Shown in pieces: positions 34,043-46,049 of a stretch of 64,000 nucleotides of DNA. Source of the DNA: Plasmodiophora brassicae. Its lineage: Eukaryota; Endomyxa: Phytomyxea; Phytomyxea; Plasmodiophorida. Location of the stretch: positions 658,822-722,821 of the forward strand of contig CP145427.1 in assembly GCA_036867785.1 (NCBI GenBank). The letters are read 5' to 3'. Position 1 is the stretch's first letter; every line of letters begins with the position of its first letter. The notes beneath the pieces are model-generated. The model had not been told where the DNA came from and did not search any database. It saw nothing but the letters and a program-made list of their open reading frames with translations. A program made the translations under genes and the position numbers.

Positions 34043-36210
34043 ATGCCCTGGAGTTATCGCCGCGTGCTGGCGATGGTCGTGGCTGTGCTGTCGGCGACGA
34101 CGTCGACGTGTTCAGCGGTGACGTACTGCGCAAAGGCGAATGCCTGCGTTTGCGATTGGGTCGTTAACGCGTGCGACGGAACCGCCATGTGATGTGCCGC
34201 CCCCCGCACCGACGCCTCTTACGTCATTGCTGATATACACGCCGACATCGCACCAGATTTATACAAAGCGTGGCAATCGGTGGCCGGCTCAATGCGTCCT
34301 GGTTCGACGTGGCGTCTCCGCAGATGTACCGATCGCTGTCAGTCGGCGCCAGGCCCCCATCCGGTGCGGCCGTGCCACTGATCTGCGCCTCAGCACCCTG
34401 CAGACGTGCCGCATTTGCGGGATAGATGACAATGCCTTCTCGCCGCTTAGCGCGCTGACTTATATGTAACGAACAACGCGTCATCGACCGTCGTGTCGTC
34501 CAACGTCGGGTGGTTCAGTTACCTCGCGTACAACCAGATCTCGTCACCGCTGTCCAGCGCTACCTTTGCCGGCCTAACAAGGCTGGCACATTTGTACGTC
34601 GAAATGGTGCTGCCATGGGAAACCCTTGGCATCCTGATTGCCGTGCTGGTGCCTGCAGAAACCTCGGCGTTAACCAGATCGCGTCTATATCGTCGAACGT
34701 GTTCACCAACGTCAACCAACTGACGTACCTGTTGGTCAGCGTGGTCGACGGCAGCGGTCTGCACTGACGTTTCTGAGTGGATTGCCCCTGGTAGGAACCT
34801 TGGGACGAATTCCATCACAATGATAACAAACGGGGCGTTCGACTCACTAACCGCGTTGAGAACATTATACCTAGACACCAACCAGCTGTCGGCCCTGCCC
34901 GACCATCTGCTCGATCGCTGCTCGCTGCTGAACGTCCTGTTAGACGTCGAAATATGTCCAACTCGTAAACCGACACCTGATCAGCTAACGCGGCCCGTCT
35001 GCAGGGCGGTCCATGCTAACCCGTTTCTGATGCGCCTTCCCTACGACCTATTCCGCAATCTGACATCGGCCACAGAAGTGGGTCAGCCCGGGCAAGTCCA
35101 TCCGGGATTGTGATTCCATTTCGGCACCACGATGTGCTGATTCGGTGCTTGTAGGGCGTCCCGACCGGCGACACAGATCGTCTGCTGGCCGGCACCGTCC
35201 CCGTCGTACCTTGCATTCCCATATAGCACCAACCTGTGCTCCCCAGGTCCTTGCTCGCACGCGTGTCTGGCCGCATGATTTGCTGAACGTGGCGCGTGTC
35301 AGATGGCAGTGAGACGTTCGGAACCGCCCAGGCGGGCGGCTATCTATCGTTAACCTGCCCGGCATACAGCGTCATCTCAGACGTCGTGTTCGCGTCGTTT
35401 GGCACCCCGGTGGGCGTGTCCGGTCGGTACCAGCTAGGGAATTGCACGTCAAGCTCCAGCCTCGATGTTGTCAGGGCGTCCTGCCTGAAGCAGAAGAGAT
35501 GCCTGCTGACGGCGTCGCTGGCCACGTTCGGATCCTACCTCTGCCCCTCCGCGTCGCCATCTTGGCTGTCGGTTGCTGTCAATTGCACAGCGAATCGTAC
35601 AGCCGGAAAACGAACGTCAACTGGGAATCGCATCGTCAGGCGGCCAATCACGCTATCCACACGGCCGTCAAATACGATGTCGTCAGTACGGATAGGTGCA
35701 ACGACAGCGTTAACGGTAGCAAACGTGCTATCGGCGACCCCGTCGTCGGTGGGGACGCCAAGGACGACACCGACCTCGTGGTCGTCGTCGACGGCCGCTT
35801 CCGCGCCCTCTCGATACCGTTCGACTACCTGTATGCCACGAAACTTCAGCGGCCAGACACCTGCCATGGACGACTCGTCGACCAGGGATGGCAGGGCCTC
35901 TGGTTCTAATTTCGGGTCGTACATCATACTAACAGTGTGTGTCGTCGCCCTGGGCATCATCGGTGCCGCTGCGCTGTGCCAATTGTGCCGCTCGAATGCC
36001 CAGCCACGTGTGGTCCAGCGAGCAGTGTCATCGACGTTGCCGACCAAGGCCAGGTTGTACACGGCTCCGCGCGATGTCCCGTTGTCAAGCATCCTAGGTC
36101 ATCCGGGAACTCAACCGATCCTCTACGGCAACGAGGGCTCGGCACCTTCTTCCAGGGAAGTCCTATCGCGTACCCAACACATACATCGGTGGCCAAGGTC
36201 CCTCTCATGA
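34043..36210 (+). CDS. Leucine-rich-repeat receptor with SUEL lectin domain, copy A
   Basis: The gene begins with a signal peptide (MPWSYRRVLAMVVAVLSATT) and a Cys-rich cap (ACVCDWVVNACDG). Leucine-rich repeats follow in short exons of roughly 70 bases separated by small introns: STLQTCRICGIDDNAFSPLS, SSATFAGLTRLAHL, NQIASISSNVFTNVNQLTYL, NGAFDSLTALRTLYLDTNQL and a C-terminal cap (NPFLMRLPYDLFRNLT). The last exon (about 35290-36210) encodes a galactose-binding SUEL domain (YLSLTCPAYSVISDVVFASF, GTPVGVSGRYQLGNC, CLLTAS, LSVAVNCT), a Ser/Thr stalk, one membrane segment (IILTVCVVALGIIGAAALCQL) and a short tail. It is a single-pass surface receptor or adhesin. I could place the ends and the last exon but not every intron, so small exon limits are approximate. 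Copy B follows at 37275-39930. Confidence 0.75.
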
Positions 36211-37274
36211 CCTGTTGACGTGCACAACGGCCGTCTGCCCGGCACGCAATTACGAGCAAGCAGGTCATTGAAGACGGAGGGCGAAACGGTGCCTCGGGCC
36301 ATGGCCTCATGGACGTCGGCCCACAGCCAGGCCGGACGGCGCGCGCGGGCCTGTCCCTGCTAAAACGGGTGGTACCGCTGACCATTCCCACGGAATTTCG
36401 TTTGACCAGACCCTCGCCCTCGCGCGGCACCGGCAGAGAATCCCTCATCACACGCGGCGCTTTGCTGACCGAGCTCGACCGGGACGTTGCTGCCCGCCGT
36501 TCGTCAATTCAGAGTCACGCCAGTTCGTCGATTCCGAATCGCCCCGGTTCGTTGACCGTCAACATTTCCGCTTTCGGTACCGGAAGCGGAATCGCCTATG
36601 CAGGTTCGCCATTCTCAATTAGTCAAACAGCAAAAGGTGAACCAGCGTCGACTGTAAGCTGGACGGGTTCAGGATGGACTTACGTACGAAGGGGAGCATT
36701 GTTAAGGAGCTGGAGATAATATTGGAATTCAATTACAATAAGTATAGGACCAAGGCGCAACGCAGATCTGATAATCGTCACCAAACCTGGCACCGTCGGG
36801 CGTGGTTTTAGCATTGACCAGTGGAAACGTCACCGGTTACATCACCGACTTTTATATTCTTACTTGGCGGAATTTCAACTCATTGAATATAGTAACGCTG
36901 CCGGACGGGTCGAGGTGGTTATATAGGACCGCGTGACCATGGCCCCCTGGACGAACGTGTCCGGCACAATATTACCCTCGTCTCGATCGTTTGTCCAGAA
37001 AAGCGTTTCCGTCAGTGTATTCCTCTCGTCATTCGAGGAGGCTGCGTTGTGGCATATTACAGCTCCCAGCGTCCCATCATCGGGCCCCATTTACATCTAT
37101 GGCCGGCGCCGTGATGTGATTACGAGCCTGATCTGGCGTTATGACGATAACAGACCTGCTGCCATGGATGACTGCACTACTTACCCGTTGAGATTCGGTA
37201 GTACGGTAAACGATCGTTAATCAGAACCGCCTAATTGGATAGTGTCCCCCCATTGCGTAGGTCGAAAGCGGACA
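36211..37274. other. Spacer between the two LRR-lectin genes, no firm gene
   Basis: A 136-residue open frame at 36309-36719 (Ser/Thr-rich) and a shorter one at 36933-37220 are seen but have no family likeness. The second half is visibly more AT-rich than the surrounding genes and may contain decayed receptor sequence. Confidence 0.35.
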
Positions 37275-39930
37275 ATGACCAGGAGCGCTCACTGGCTGGC
37301 CGTGGCCGTGGCAATGGCGCTGGTTACAACGTTGACGGAATCCAGTTGCACAGTGCGGAACTCCTGCATTTGCGACTGGGTTACTTCTTCATGCAGCGGA
37401 GACACAATGTGAGTCCAGGCTATATGTCACACAGTTTGTTGTTCATTCCTCCTCACGCATGGTGCATTGGTCAGATCCGTTGCCAATCAATTCATCGGTG
37501 GCAAGATCAACGCGACCTGGTTCGATCTGGACAACGCTCAGAATTACCACACGCTGTCAGTTAATTACATGCCGCATCGACTGAATAGTATTAATGCATC
37601 GACCCGACGGCAGCACGCTGCAGAACTGTGGCATCACAGGAATCGCCGATAACGCGTTTACGCACCTCGGTTCATTAACATCCCTGTAGCTGACTCAGTT
37701 GCAGTTTCCGCTGACGAAATCAAGTGTCTAAGCGCACGTTTTTCGCGCTCAGATGCCTTTTAAATAACCAGATCTCGACTCCGCTCTCTACGGCAACTCT
37801 TGCCGGTATATCCATGGTGTCATACATGTACGTCGTTTGGAATACGCTGGTCACTGGGTACTGAAGCTGAAGGACACTGGTCGTCCCAGTGACCTTGGCC
37901 GAAATCAAATCACTTCAGTAGCGTCGAACGCATTCAAAGTCTCCAGCCAACTGACTTACCTGTTGCCTCCATTGTTCCGAGTACTGCCCTCACTTTCTGA
38001 TTAGAGTCCGAAACTCCCTGTAGGAGCCTTGGATCGAATGCCATCGCGGTGATCGAAGATGGAGCGTTCAACGGCCTGAGCATGCTGTCCAACTTGTAAG
38101 TCTGAAGTTCGAGAATACGTCTTACAGTAAGCACTCGTTGTACTAATGCATATGCATACCTTGCACAGGGACATCAGCAACAACTACATTTCCTCGATAT
38201 CATCGACCGTCTTCGCGAATCTAACGCAACTGATTCACTTGTACCCTAAAGTGCCTACCGATTTCGATGTCAACTGAAGTCGTATGTGGGCTACAGGAAC
38301 CTTGCGGTAAATTCCATCACGACGATGCAGGACGGAGCCTACAATGCCTTATCACGGTTGACTTCTTTGTACGCCGAAAGAGCGTTGTGCCCGGACACGC
38401 TGTGATTGTGACATATTGGCCGACCTTTCCAGGGACTTTGGTGTTAATCGCATAACGTCCATATCATCCACCGTCTTTGCAAATCTCAGCAAACTGAATT
38501 TCCTGTGTGTTACTCACATGAACGTACCGCCTCAGAAATCCCACTGAGAACGAATGGCCTTATAGAAATATCGGGACAAATGCCGTCACAAAGATTCAAG
38601 GCGGAGCGTTTAACTTCCTGACGTCGGTAACAACAATGTACATAGACACCAACCAACTATCATCCCTCCCGGACCAATTGCTCGATAACTGCATGTCGCT
38701 GAGCATCTTGTGAGAGTGTTCACGCCCTGTATACACGAGTTCCTTCTTTTGACCGGTTGCTTCAGGGGCTTCCATGCCAATCCGATGTTAATGAGACTCC
38801 CCTACGGCATATTCCGCAACCTGACATTGTTGTCCAATATTTGGTTCGCTCGAATGGCGGCTCCAAAACGACATTATATATAACGTGATTCATGGCAGGA
38901 CGTACAAGCCACCTACTCAGATTGTATGTTGGCCAGCACCTCCGCCATCGCAACTTCTTATACAAGGTTACAGCAGCAACCTGTGTGCCCCAGGTAAATT
39001 TGCTGATGGCCGTTTATAATATTGTGCATTAGCGCGCTCACGTATGTTACAGATGGCAGTGCGACATATGGAACCGCTGTTTCGAATGGATATCTAGCGT
39101 TATCCTGCCCTGCCAAAAGCTTCATTTCTGGCGTCACGTTCGCGTCGTTTGGGACTCCAGTTGGCGTGTCCGGGCGCTACCAATTGGGGACATGCGCGTT
39201 TAACAGCACGGTTGCTGCTGTTTCCAGCGCCTGCATCAAACATCAAAGCTGCCTATTAATGGCATCAACGACAGCGTTCGGACCCAATCAGTGCCCTAGC
39301 ACACCACAATCGTCCTTATCGCTCTCCGTTGCTGTGAATTGCACCTCGAATGCTACTACCAAAAGAACAGCAGCAGCCCGGAACACTTTCAACCTCCGTA
39401 CTGTGCCGTCACACAAATCCTCCGTCAGCTACGGCCAAAGACAGCTGAAGGTCCTTTCAACACAGGGAAGGACATTACTGACAACGCTGAGAACAACTGT
39501 GTCGGCGCCGCGGGCAACTACCCGGCACTCACAGCGAGGGACAGTACTGGCAACGTTGAGGCCAACTGTGCCGACGCCACTGTCGACCACCCGGCACTTG
39601 ACTGGAAGCCGTTCTGACGAGATGCAGAGTGGCACCCAAGACATATCCGGGACCGCAACTGGACGCTCGAACATTTCCGGCCCGTTTATCCTAATAGCGT
39701 GCACAGTGACTGTGAGCATCGTCGGCATTGCGTCTCTCATACAGTTATGGCGGCTCAAGCAGCAACCGGACTCTTCTGGTGCTGCCCAGCGTCAAGCACC
39801 TTCCAGTGTAATGTTGCCAACGTCAGCGAAGTTGTTTTCGTCTCCGGGCCAAGCTCGAGCATCCAACACCGAATTTCCGTCCGGGACTGCCTCCGTATAT
39901 TCGTACTTCTATCCTTCGAATCGACGATGA
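37275..39930 (+). CDS. Leucine-rich-repeat receptor with SUEL lectin domain, copy B
   Basis: It starts with a signal peptide (MTRSAHWLAVAVAMALVTTL) and the same Cys-rich cap as copy A (SCICDWVTSSCSG), with a clear GTGAGT donor after it. Repeats visible in order include NCGITGIADNAFTHLGSLTS, SVASNAFKVSSQLTYL, AVIEDGAFNGLSMLSNL, SSISSTVFANLTQLIHL, TSISSTVFANLSKLNFL, KIQGGAFNFLTSVTTMYIDT and a cap NPMLMRLPYGIFRNLT. The last exon (39022-39930) holds the SUEL domain (YLALSCPAKSFISGVTFASF, GTPVGVSGRYQLGTC), a Thr-rich stalk, a membrane segment (FILIACTVTVSIVGIASLIQL) and a tail. It has more repeats than copy A. It arose with copy A by tandem duplication. Internal exon limits are approximate and some repeats may be decayed. 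Confidence 0.7.
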
Positions 39931-40065
39931 CAAGAACTATCATATCAGGCGAACGGCAGCATGGAGTGCATTACAATTCGAGATAGACCCCAAGAATGAG
40001 GCTGTACTGCCATAAACATTGTTACATAAAACGCCCCAAACTTCGCCATATAATATCATGATGCA

Positions 40066-41624
40066 TTATACCATGCCATGGTTAGCGAGCTTGTTTGACA
40101 ACAATATAGAGTGAACGCTGCTAAATACTTTGGCGACGTTGTCCTTGTCGATGGCTGTTGTGAAATAGAAGTGGACAACACGAGGCTGTAGAGACATTGC
40201 CTGAAAAACGCGTTCCGCCGTGTTCTTGTACTGGGCCATCATATACTGACAAGCCGATTCGTACGAACCGTCTCCCTCATAGTCCACTGCATAGTGTTTG
40301 AATGGCACGACTTCTAGTTTTTCCCTAAACTGGTCTATACGTCGTAATCTCAGGTCCAATCCAAATCCATATTGGCTGCGCTCATACCGCATTTGTTGAA
40401 GAATACGACGATCCTGCAGAATATCGGGAATTAATCCAAGGAGTCAATTGCAAACGTACTCCCGTACCCTGCTTTAACGAGCAATGGTGCAGAGCACACC
40501 TCTTCGAATACCCTGAGCGACTCGGCCATTCGAGGGGATCGGTTATCCTATCACACAGTAGAATTATTATGAATATTCATCAACCATAATTCATACCGAA
40601 CTCCACACACACCTCAGAGCAGAGTTGATTGTACTCCGATAATGCAACCACGTACATAATCGCCGTCGCACTGGAGAACTGGCTAATCCATTTTCTTCGT
40701 TCGCTAATTGACCTCCGATATCAGGGCCTGGACAACGGTGTAATTACGCCAGACGAACCTTCTTTGACCGCCAACGTCAACGATACGGATGACTGTGAGA
40801 CACTGAATGATTTTCCTGCAATCACAAACCATGCAATACGTCATGATTACCTGAACCATTCATTGTTATACGCTGGTCCTGGATCCCTGTCGTTCTGTTT
40901 CGCAAACGGACAATATCCGTCTCCGTTGGCAGCCATGACGGCTTGGCAATCGTTGCGATCTTATCCAGAAAGTGTTGCGCATGTGATCCCAAATGGAACT
41001 CATTTCGGTACTTGTAAACCTGCGCACATATCTTAGTTTGGAACCACAGCTTACGAGTTCCAAACTACCTGCTGAATGGCAGGGTCCGTCCAGAGCGTGT
41101 AAACGGTGTTCGCAATCTCGTCGGTGACGACGCTTGGTTTGCTACCGAAGAGCCATTGCGAAACGAAGTACTTGGCCTCTTCCGTGCTGGGGTGCATGGG
41201 CAATACCGGCTCCTTGATTTTGCTGACGACCGATACGTCGGACGCGGCGGTCACGAGCCGGCACACGTCGTTGATGATCATGGTATGCACCGAATCCCGA
41301 AACTGTACCAGCTCTGGCAGTTCGAACTGGACACCGTGCAGCAGGCGGAGCTGCTTGTAAAATGTGCTCTACCGTCAACACGACGCATTATTAACAGGCG
41401 TTCAGTCGCACAGCTCCTGCCAGGACACACCTTGCCCGACTCCCCAATTCCTAATGCCAATGTCACTCTGCATGCCATGGGACTGTACCAGCAATATATT
41501 GTATACCAAGGAATAGCGCGACAGGCATCTTCGCTGCCGCCAGGCGTTCGACGCGCAACTGCCTGTCGATTAGGTCGGTGCATTCGTCAACATCGGGCGC
41601 CACCGTCCCTGCGCAGCATGACAT
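40066..41624 (-). CDS. Heterotrimeric G-protein alpha subunit
   Basis: Minus-strand exons carry all the G-alpha landmarks: N-terminus MSCCAGTVAPDVDECTDLID with a Cys pair for palmitoylation, P-loop GIGESGKST split by an intron after GESGK, helical domain (HTMIINDVCRLVTAASDVSV, VYKYRNEFHLGSHAQHFLDK), switch I RLRNRTTGI with the catalytic Arg, switch II VDVGGQRSERRKW, VVALSEYNQ, FFNKC for the guanine-specificity loop, and the C-terminal TTAIDKDN...VFSSVHSILL ending NHGMV. It transduces receptor signals at the plasma membrane. Two joins (before VTLALGIG and after FFNKC) do not close in phase with canonical splice sites, and the Asp of NKxD is not clearly encoded. So the gene may carry lesions, sequencing errors or unusual splicing. 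The region is more AT-rich than most of the window. Confidence 0.78.
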
Positions 41625-42277
41625 AGGCGTCCACGTTACCGTAGTTCGTCGTCACTTAGGGTCGCCCTGTTAGGTACCAGTAGGTACAGAGGTACTCAAC
41701 ACGCCTTAAGTGCACCTAACAGGTGTACGTCCGCAGAGCTGACCATTACCTCATCAATTATATATCGACCAATGTTTGAATCAGAGAGCTTTTTTGAATG
41801 GGACAACATGGTTCAGGGCCTGCTCTAAGCCCCAGCATGTCTTGGACGAACGCGAAGACGATGATATGGGTGTTAGGCGACCGCGACCTCGTTAGCTGTT
41901 CAACCGCAACGGCTAGCAGCTCGTCATCAGCATTCTATCTTCCAGAGAAGGCCACAATTTGAAAGCCCCACGTCTCGCTTGCTGACGAATTACCGGCCGT
42001 GAAACGCGATTGATGCCTTTCATTCTCGGGCCGCTTCTGGTTCGTGAGATACGCGGGATGCAGAAGCGCTGCTAGGAGTACAGCCTCATTGGAGTAGTGA
42101 GCGTATGCCAAAGTTTCTTCTACTGGTCAGAAACGTATAGTAACACTGTCTCCACCGTATACTACAGGACGAGTGACAGACTGAAAGTAACAAGGATTTG
42201 ATAATGCCATGAAATACGAGGTTTACATTGACCTTTTGCCAATCGAGAAGTGGAAGTCAGGGACGCGGTTTACGTTG
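41625..42277. other. Intergenic, no gene seen
   Basis: No credible frame. A 10-base inverted repeat (cctgttaggt at 41666-41675, acctaacagg at 41714-41723) and several taggtac words lie near 41665-41725; their meaning is unknown. Confidence 0.4.
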
Positions 42278-44743
42278 TTATTGGGCGGCAGCGCCAGATG
42301 ATGCCGCCGAGCCCGCGCCGCTGTTGTTGTGTTCCGCATCCCTAAACCGGGCAGCATGCCTCCTGGATTCCTCCAGCTGCACGAGGTCGCCGCCGTCCAT
42401 CGGTACGTTGATGCTGACATGGTAGGCGACGTTGCCGATGAGCTGCAGGTGCGGTCTCCGTCTGGATGCGCGCGGAGGTGCGGACGCACCCAGGGGCCAC
42501 CCGACGAACGCGACGAAATCCACGGAGACGAACCCGCCTGTGCCCTCCGCCTTTGACGACGGGTTCAGCGTCAGCGTCAGGAACCGCCCCGTGTGTTCTT
42601 TGGGCAGGATGATCTCGACGAACCGATGCGGGCGCAGGTCGATGGCGAACACTGGCGCGCGATCCACGTTCTGCTGCTGCTGCTGCTGGTGGTGGTGGTG
42701 ATGGCTGTGCTGCTGCTGGTGCTGCGGCTGTTGGGATTCGCTGTTGGCGCCGCGCTTGTCCTCGTCCTGCAGCAGGGCGTGGGCACGCAGGTCGCCGAAC
42801 CCAGCCGGTTTCAGGTCGTGCAGGATGGGCTCCTCGGTGAGGTATAGGGCCATGGCGGCCACGTCCGTCCTCAGCTGCCGGGACTGATCCCCGACCGCCA
42901 CAATGACGTGCGTCACCGCGAACCGTTCCCGTTCCGGACCGAGCACGAACTCGCAGTGCACGTTGACGTCGTACCCCTTGCAACTCCGACCCTGCGGCAG
43001 GCGCGCCTCCGTCATGTTCGCCAACGGGAACAACGCGCTGGACAGGTTCGGGCGCGGGCCCGCACCTCGGCAGGCATTCAGCGACAGGCGCAGGCGCTCC
43101 AGGCCAAAGTCCTCGGTGAACAGGATTCGTTGCACTAGGCGAGCGTTCTCCGACCCGATCGCTGCCGCCTAAGAATTGCAAGGTTGGCTAAACGACGGCA
43201 CTATCGTATGCGAGATGGCAAACGCTACCTTCTGTTCCATCAGGCGCAGGGCCTGCTTGGTCTCGTCGTCGGTGGCGCGAATGTCGCCGCCTTTCAGGAT
43301 GGACCAGGAGCGATGCCGGAACGAATCGGGTGCGGCGGCGGCGATGGTCTCTGACGTGACAGACGCGGCCCGCGTCAGGACGGCCGACTGCTTCTTCTGG
43401 ATCAGCTTGCGTTGGTTCGGCGACGACGACGTCGTGATCTGGGCGGCAGCGACGGCCACTGCGGATACGAGCTCGCACGAAGACGCGTCCTTGGTGCCGG
43501 AGGCAGGCCCACCGGTCTGCGTCGCGGGCTTGTCCCGGCCTACAGGCAGCACCGGGAACGAACTCTGTCGCGTTATACTACGCCGGGCCGGCATCAGGGC
43601 GGGTCGTTCCAGATCCATGCCCCGATGCCGCGGCGACAGGTTATCGCCATTCTTCTCGTCCGAGTCCGATATCGTCGTCATTGGCGGGGGCCGGTCGTCG
43701 CGGGCGAGTTTGGCGCGCTGCAGGATCGACGTGCGCACGTCCTTTAGCGCGGCGGCGGGCTCGGACCCGCTGGACCCAGGTGTCGTCAGAGGCGACATTC
43801 CCCGATACGTCTCGACGATCTCGTCGACGACCGTGGTCAGCGCCATGCACAGGTCCAAGGCGTCGACGGCCAGGTCGGTGTCGGCGTGCTCCACCAGATG
43901 GTACGCCAGGATGCGGTCGATGCTCTGCGCCGACAGGCGCCGCGCGTACGACAACCGCCACGAGAACGGCAGGTCGACCTGGACCGCGAATGTCGTCAGC
44001 AGTTGCATGGCGCGAACCTGGCCAACCACGAATGGATCAAGTCAGTCGCACGGCGTTACAGACAAGTGCGCCGCAGTCTTGTGCCGCGGCGCCAACGGAC
44101 CGACCTGTATGGATTCGGCGATCAGCGGCGCCTGCGGGTGGTCCGGGTCGACGAGCCGGATCAGGTTGCTGATGGCGACGCCGTCGTCGCTGGACAGGGC
44201 GTCCATGCGAGGCCCGGGGTCGAGCCGGGCGATCATCTCGAGCACCGACAGGCAGATCGTCGGCGTCATCATGTCCAGGTCGGTCAGCTTGGCGAGCTGC
44301 CCGCCGAAATGGTATAACGAGGCGGCGAACGCGTTGCCGAACCGGGCGGTGCCCGTGTCGAGCACGATCCAGAGCTTATGGGACAGCTGGCGGTACACGG
44401 ACACGCGCGACAGGGCCGACGTCGATTCATCGTTGCGGAACCGGGTCGGCGCGGCGAACATGGCCTCGAACACGTCCCGCTGCAGGACGCGAATGAGGGC
44501 GGGCGGCGGCGTGATCTCGTCGTCGCCAGCTTTCAGGTTGCGCATCAGGTCCTGCGGGTCGGAATACTGCACGATGTGCAGGACGACCTGGAACCCGGCC
44601 ATGACGGACGCGACGTCCGCCGACGACAGCATGTCGACGATATACGTGGGCGACATCGCGCGGGCGAATATGCGAACGCACCCATACTTGAACGCGTCCG
44701 TCTGCGGCGACCGGGTGGTGGCGTCCATGTCCGCGCCCATCAT
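42278..44743 (-). CDS. Large unrecognised protein with His/Gln-rich insert
   Basis: Three exons in phase, 44743-44060, 44017-43229 and 43168-42278, give 787 residues. The N-terminal third is helical and conserved-looking (TDAFKYGCVRIFARAMSPTY, DVFEAMFAAPTRFRND, ICLSVLEMIARLDPG), the middle is disordered, and the C-terminal third has a beta-rich domain broken by a run of Gln and His (about 21 residues near 42660-42730). The last part, VFAIDLRPHRFVEIILPKEH and GRFLTLTLNPSS, resembles the galactose-binding-like jelly roll of APC10/DOC or PHR-type proteins. A role in a ubiquitin-ligase complex would be one guess, but I cannot name the family. Confidence 0.6.
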
Positions 44744-44761
44744 CACCTAGCGATCGCATTG

Positions 44762-45752
44762 TCAGAGGGGCGGGCCAACGAGGCGTGGATCGCCGGGTGG
44801 ACGTACGTTCAGCGCCGGGCGTCTGATGCTGGCGGGCGACGTCGGCGGCAGTGGCGCTGGACGATCGGCGTTCGTCGTGTGGCACCATGACCAGGAGCAG
44901 AGCGCTGACCGGCGCCGTTTCGCTTCATCGGCCAGCAGCGCCGCTGTCGGTTCCACATCCCTGCAACAGGCAGTGGACGTCAGCGAATCCACCCCGCACG
45001 TCCCGACGCGACGCCCTCGGTACCCGATCTGGCAGAACTCGTCGAGGCCGAATTCCAACTCGAAGATCTGCCGGATGCTGAACGTGGCGGTACCGACGAG
45101 GTCGCCCAGCGCGTCGTCCCAGATCTCGACGCGCAGGTTGCCGTTCATGACATCGTCGAGGTCGAGCGGGACGCTGAACAGGGGCGGCGGTGGGCCGAAT
45201 TGCTGATCCAGCGATCGGCGTTTCCCGCCGCCCGTGGCCTCACTGGGTGGCCCTGGGGACGCCGCGTCGGAGTCAGCCGGCGGTGCCGCCTCCCCGTCCA
45301 TCGGCGACGTGATCGCCTGCGCCAGCGACGCCTCATGGGCGATCCTCGGGTCCTCCATTGCGAACACGGGCGACAGTGTCCCGCAGACGACCTGTGCGGC
45401 AGTATTAGGGCGCGCGCCGTGCACAGAGAACGCTCGCCATGCAAGCGTCAGGGCGCCGCTATACCGGCGTCTTAAACTCGAGCATCTTCGTGGGCGGCGG
45501 CGGTGGTGATGACGCCGATGATGGTGCCGCACCCGGCACGGGCTCCACGTCGCCGGGAGACGGCGTCGCACTGATGGGCGGCGAAGCGGGCGCGTCGGCC
45601 GGGCGGCCGTGGGGCGGTGTCGGGTCGCGAACAACAATCAGACGACAGTAGACGTTCCGGGTCTTCGGGCGCCGCTGGAAGATCGACACGGGCCGCGGCG
45701 GGACAATGTCGTTGATGGAGATCTCGCGTACGCGCAACTCGGCATACGGCAT
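44762..45752 (-). CDS. C2-domain protein with two inserted loops
   Basis: Three minus-strand exons in phase: 45752-45465, 45391-45024 and 44960-44762; 284 residues. The strands of a C2 domain can be followed: YAELRVREISINDI, NVYCRLIVVRD, FKTPVVCGTLSPVF, PLFSVPLDLDDVMNGNLRVE, IWDDALGDLVGTATFSI. Two low-complexity loops interrupt it, one Pro/Ser-rich in exon 1 and one Pro/Ala-rich in exon 2. C2 domains bind membranes, often with calcium; here some acidic loop residues (DLDD, WDDALGD) are present, so calcium binding is possible. The end of the last exon is basic and less certain. Confidence 0.6.
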
Positions 45753-46049
45753 GACGATGACGACGATGCTGACGGGGGTCGTCTCCTGCTACCGGGCGCA
45801 CGGCAGCAATCGCATCAACAGGGGCCGCCGAACCTGGCGACGACCCTCTCAGATGACGATGACGGCTGGGCGGATGCAGGGACGCCACACCGAATTCCGC
45901 ACGCGATGGGAGATCGGATCGACTGTACCACCGCGGGTGAGCCCGGAATCTTCGTACCCACCTACCCGCGGGATATTCGACAAACAGACGCATGGAGAGC
46001 GTTGATGACTGACTAGCACGCGGGGAATCGCGTATGTATCGCGGTGCGA

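Noticed and set aside
43176-44750. 524-codon plus-strand open frame
   Set aside because: Antisense to the 787-residue protein whose three exons close in phase; the plus text is Ser/Arg-rich and featureless.
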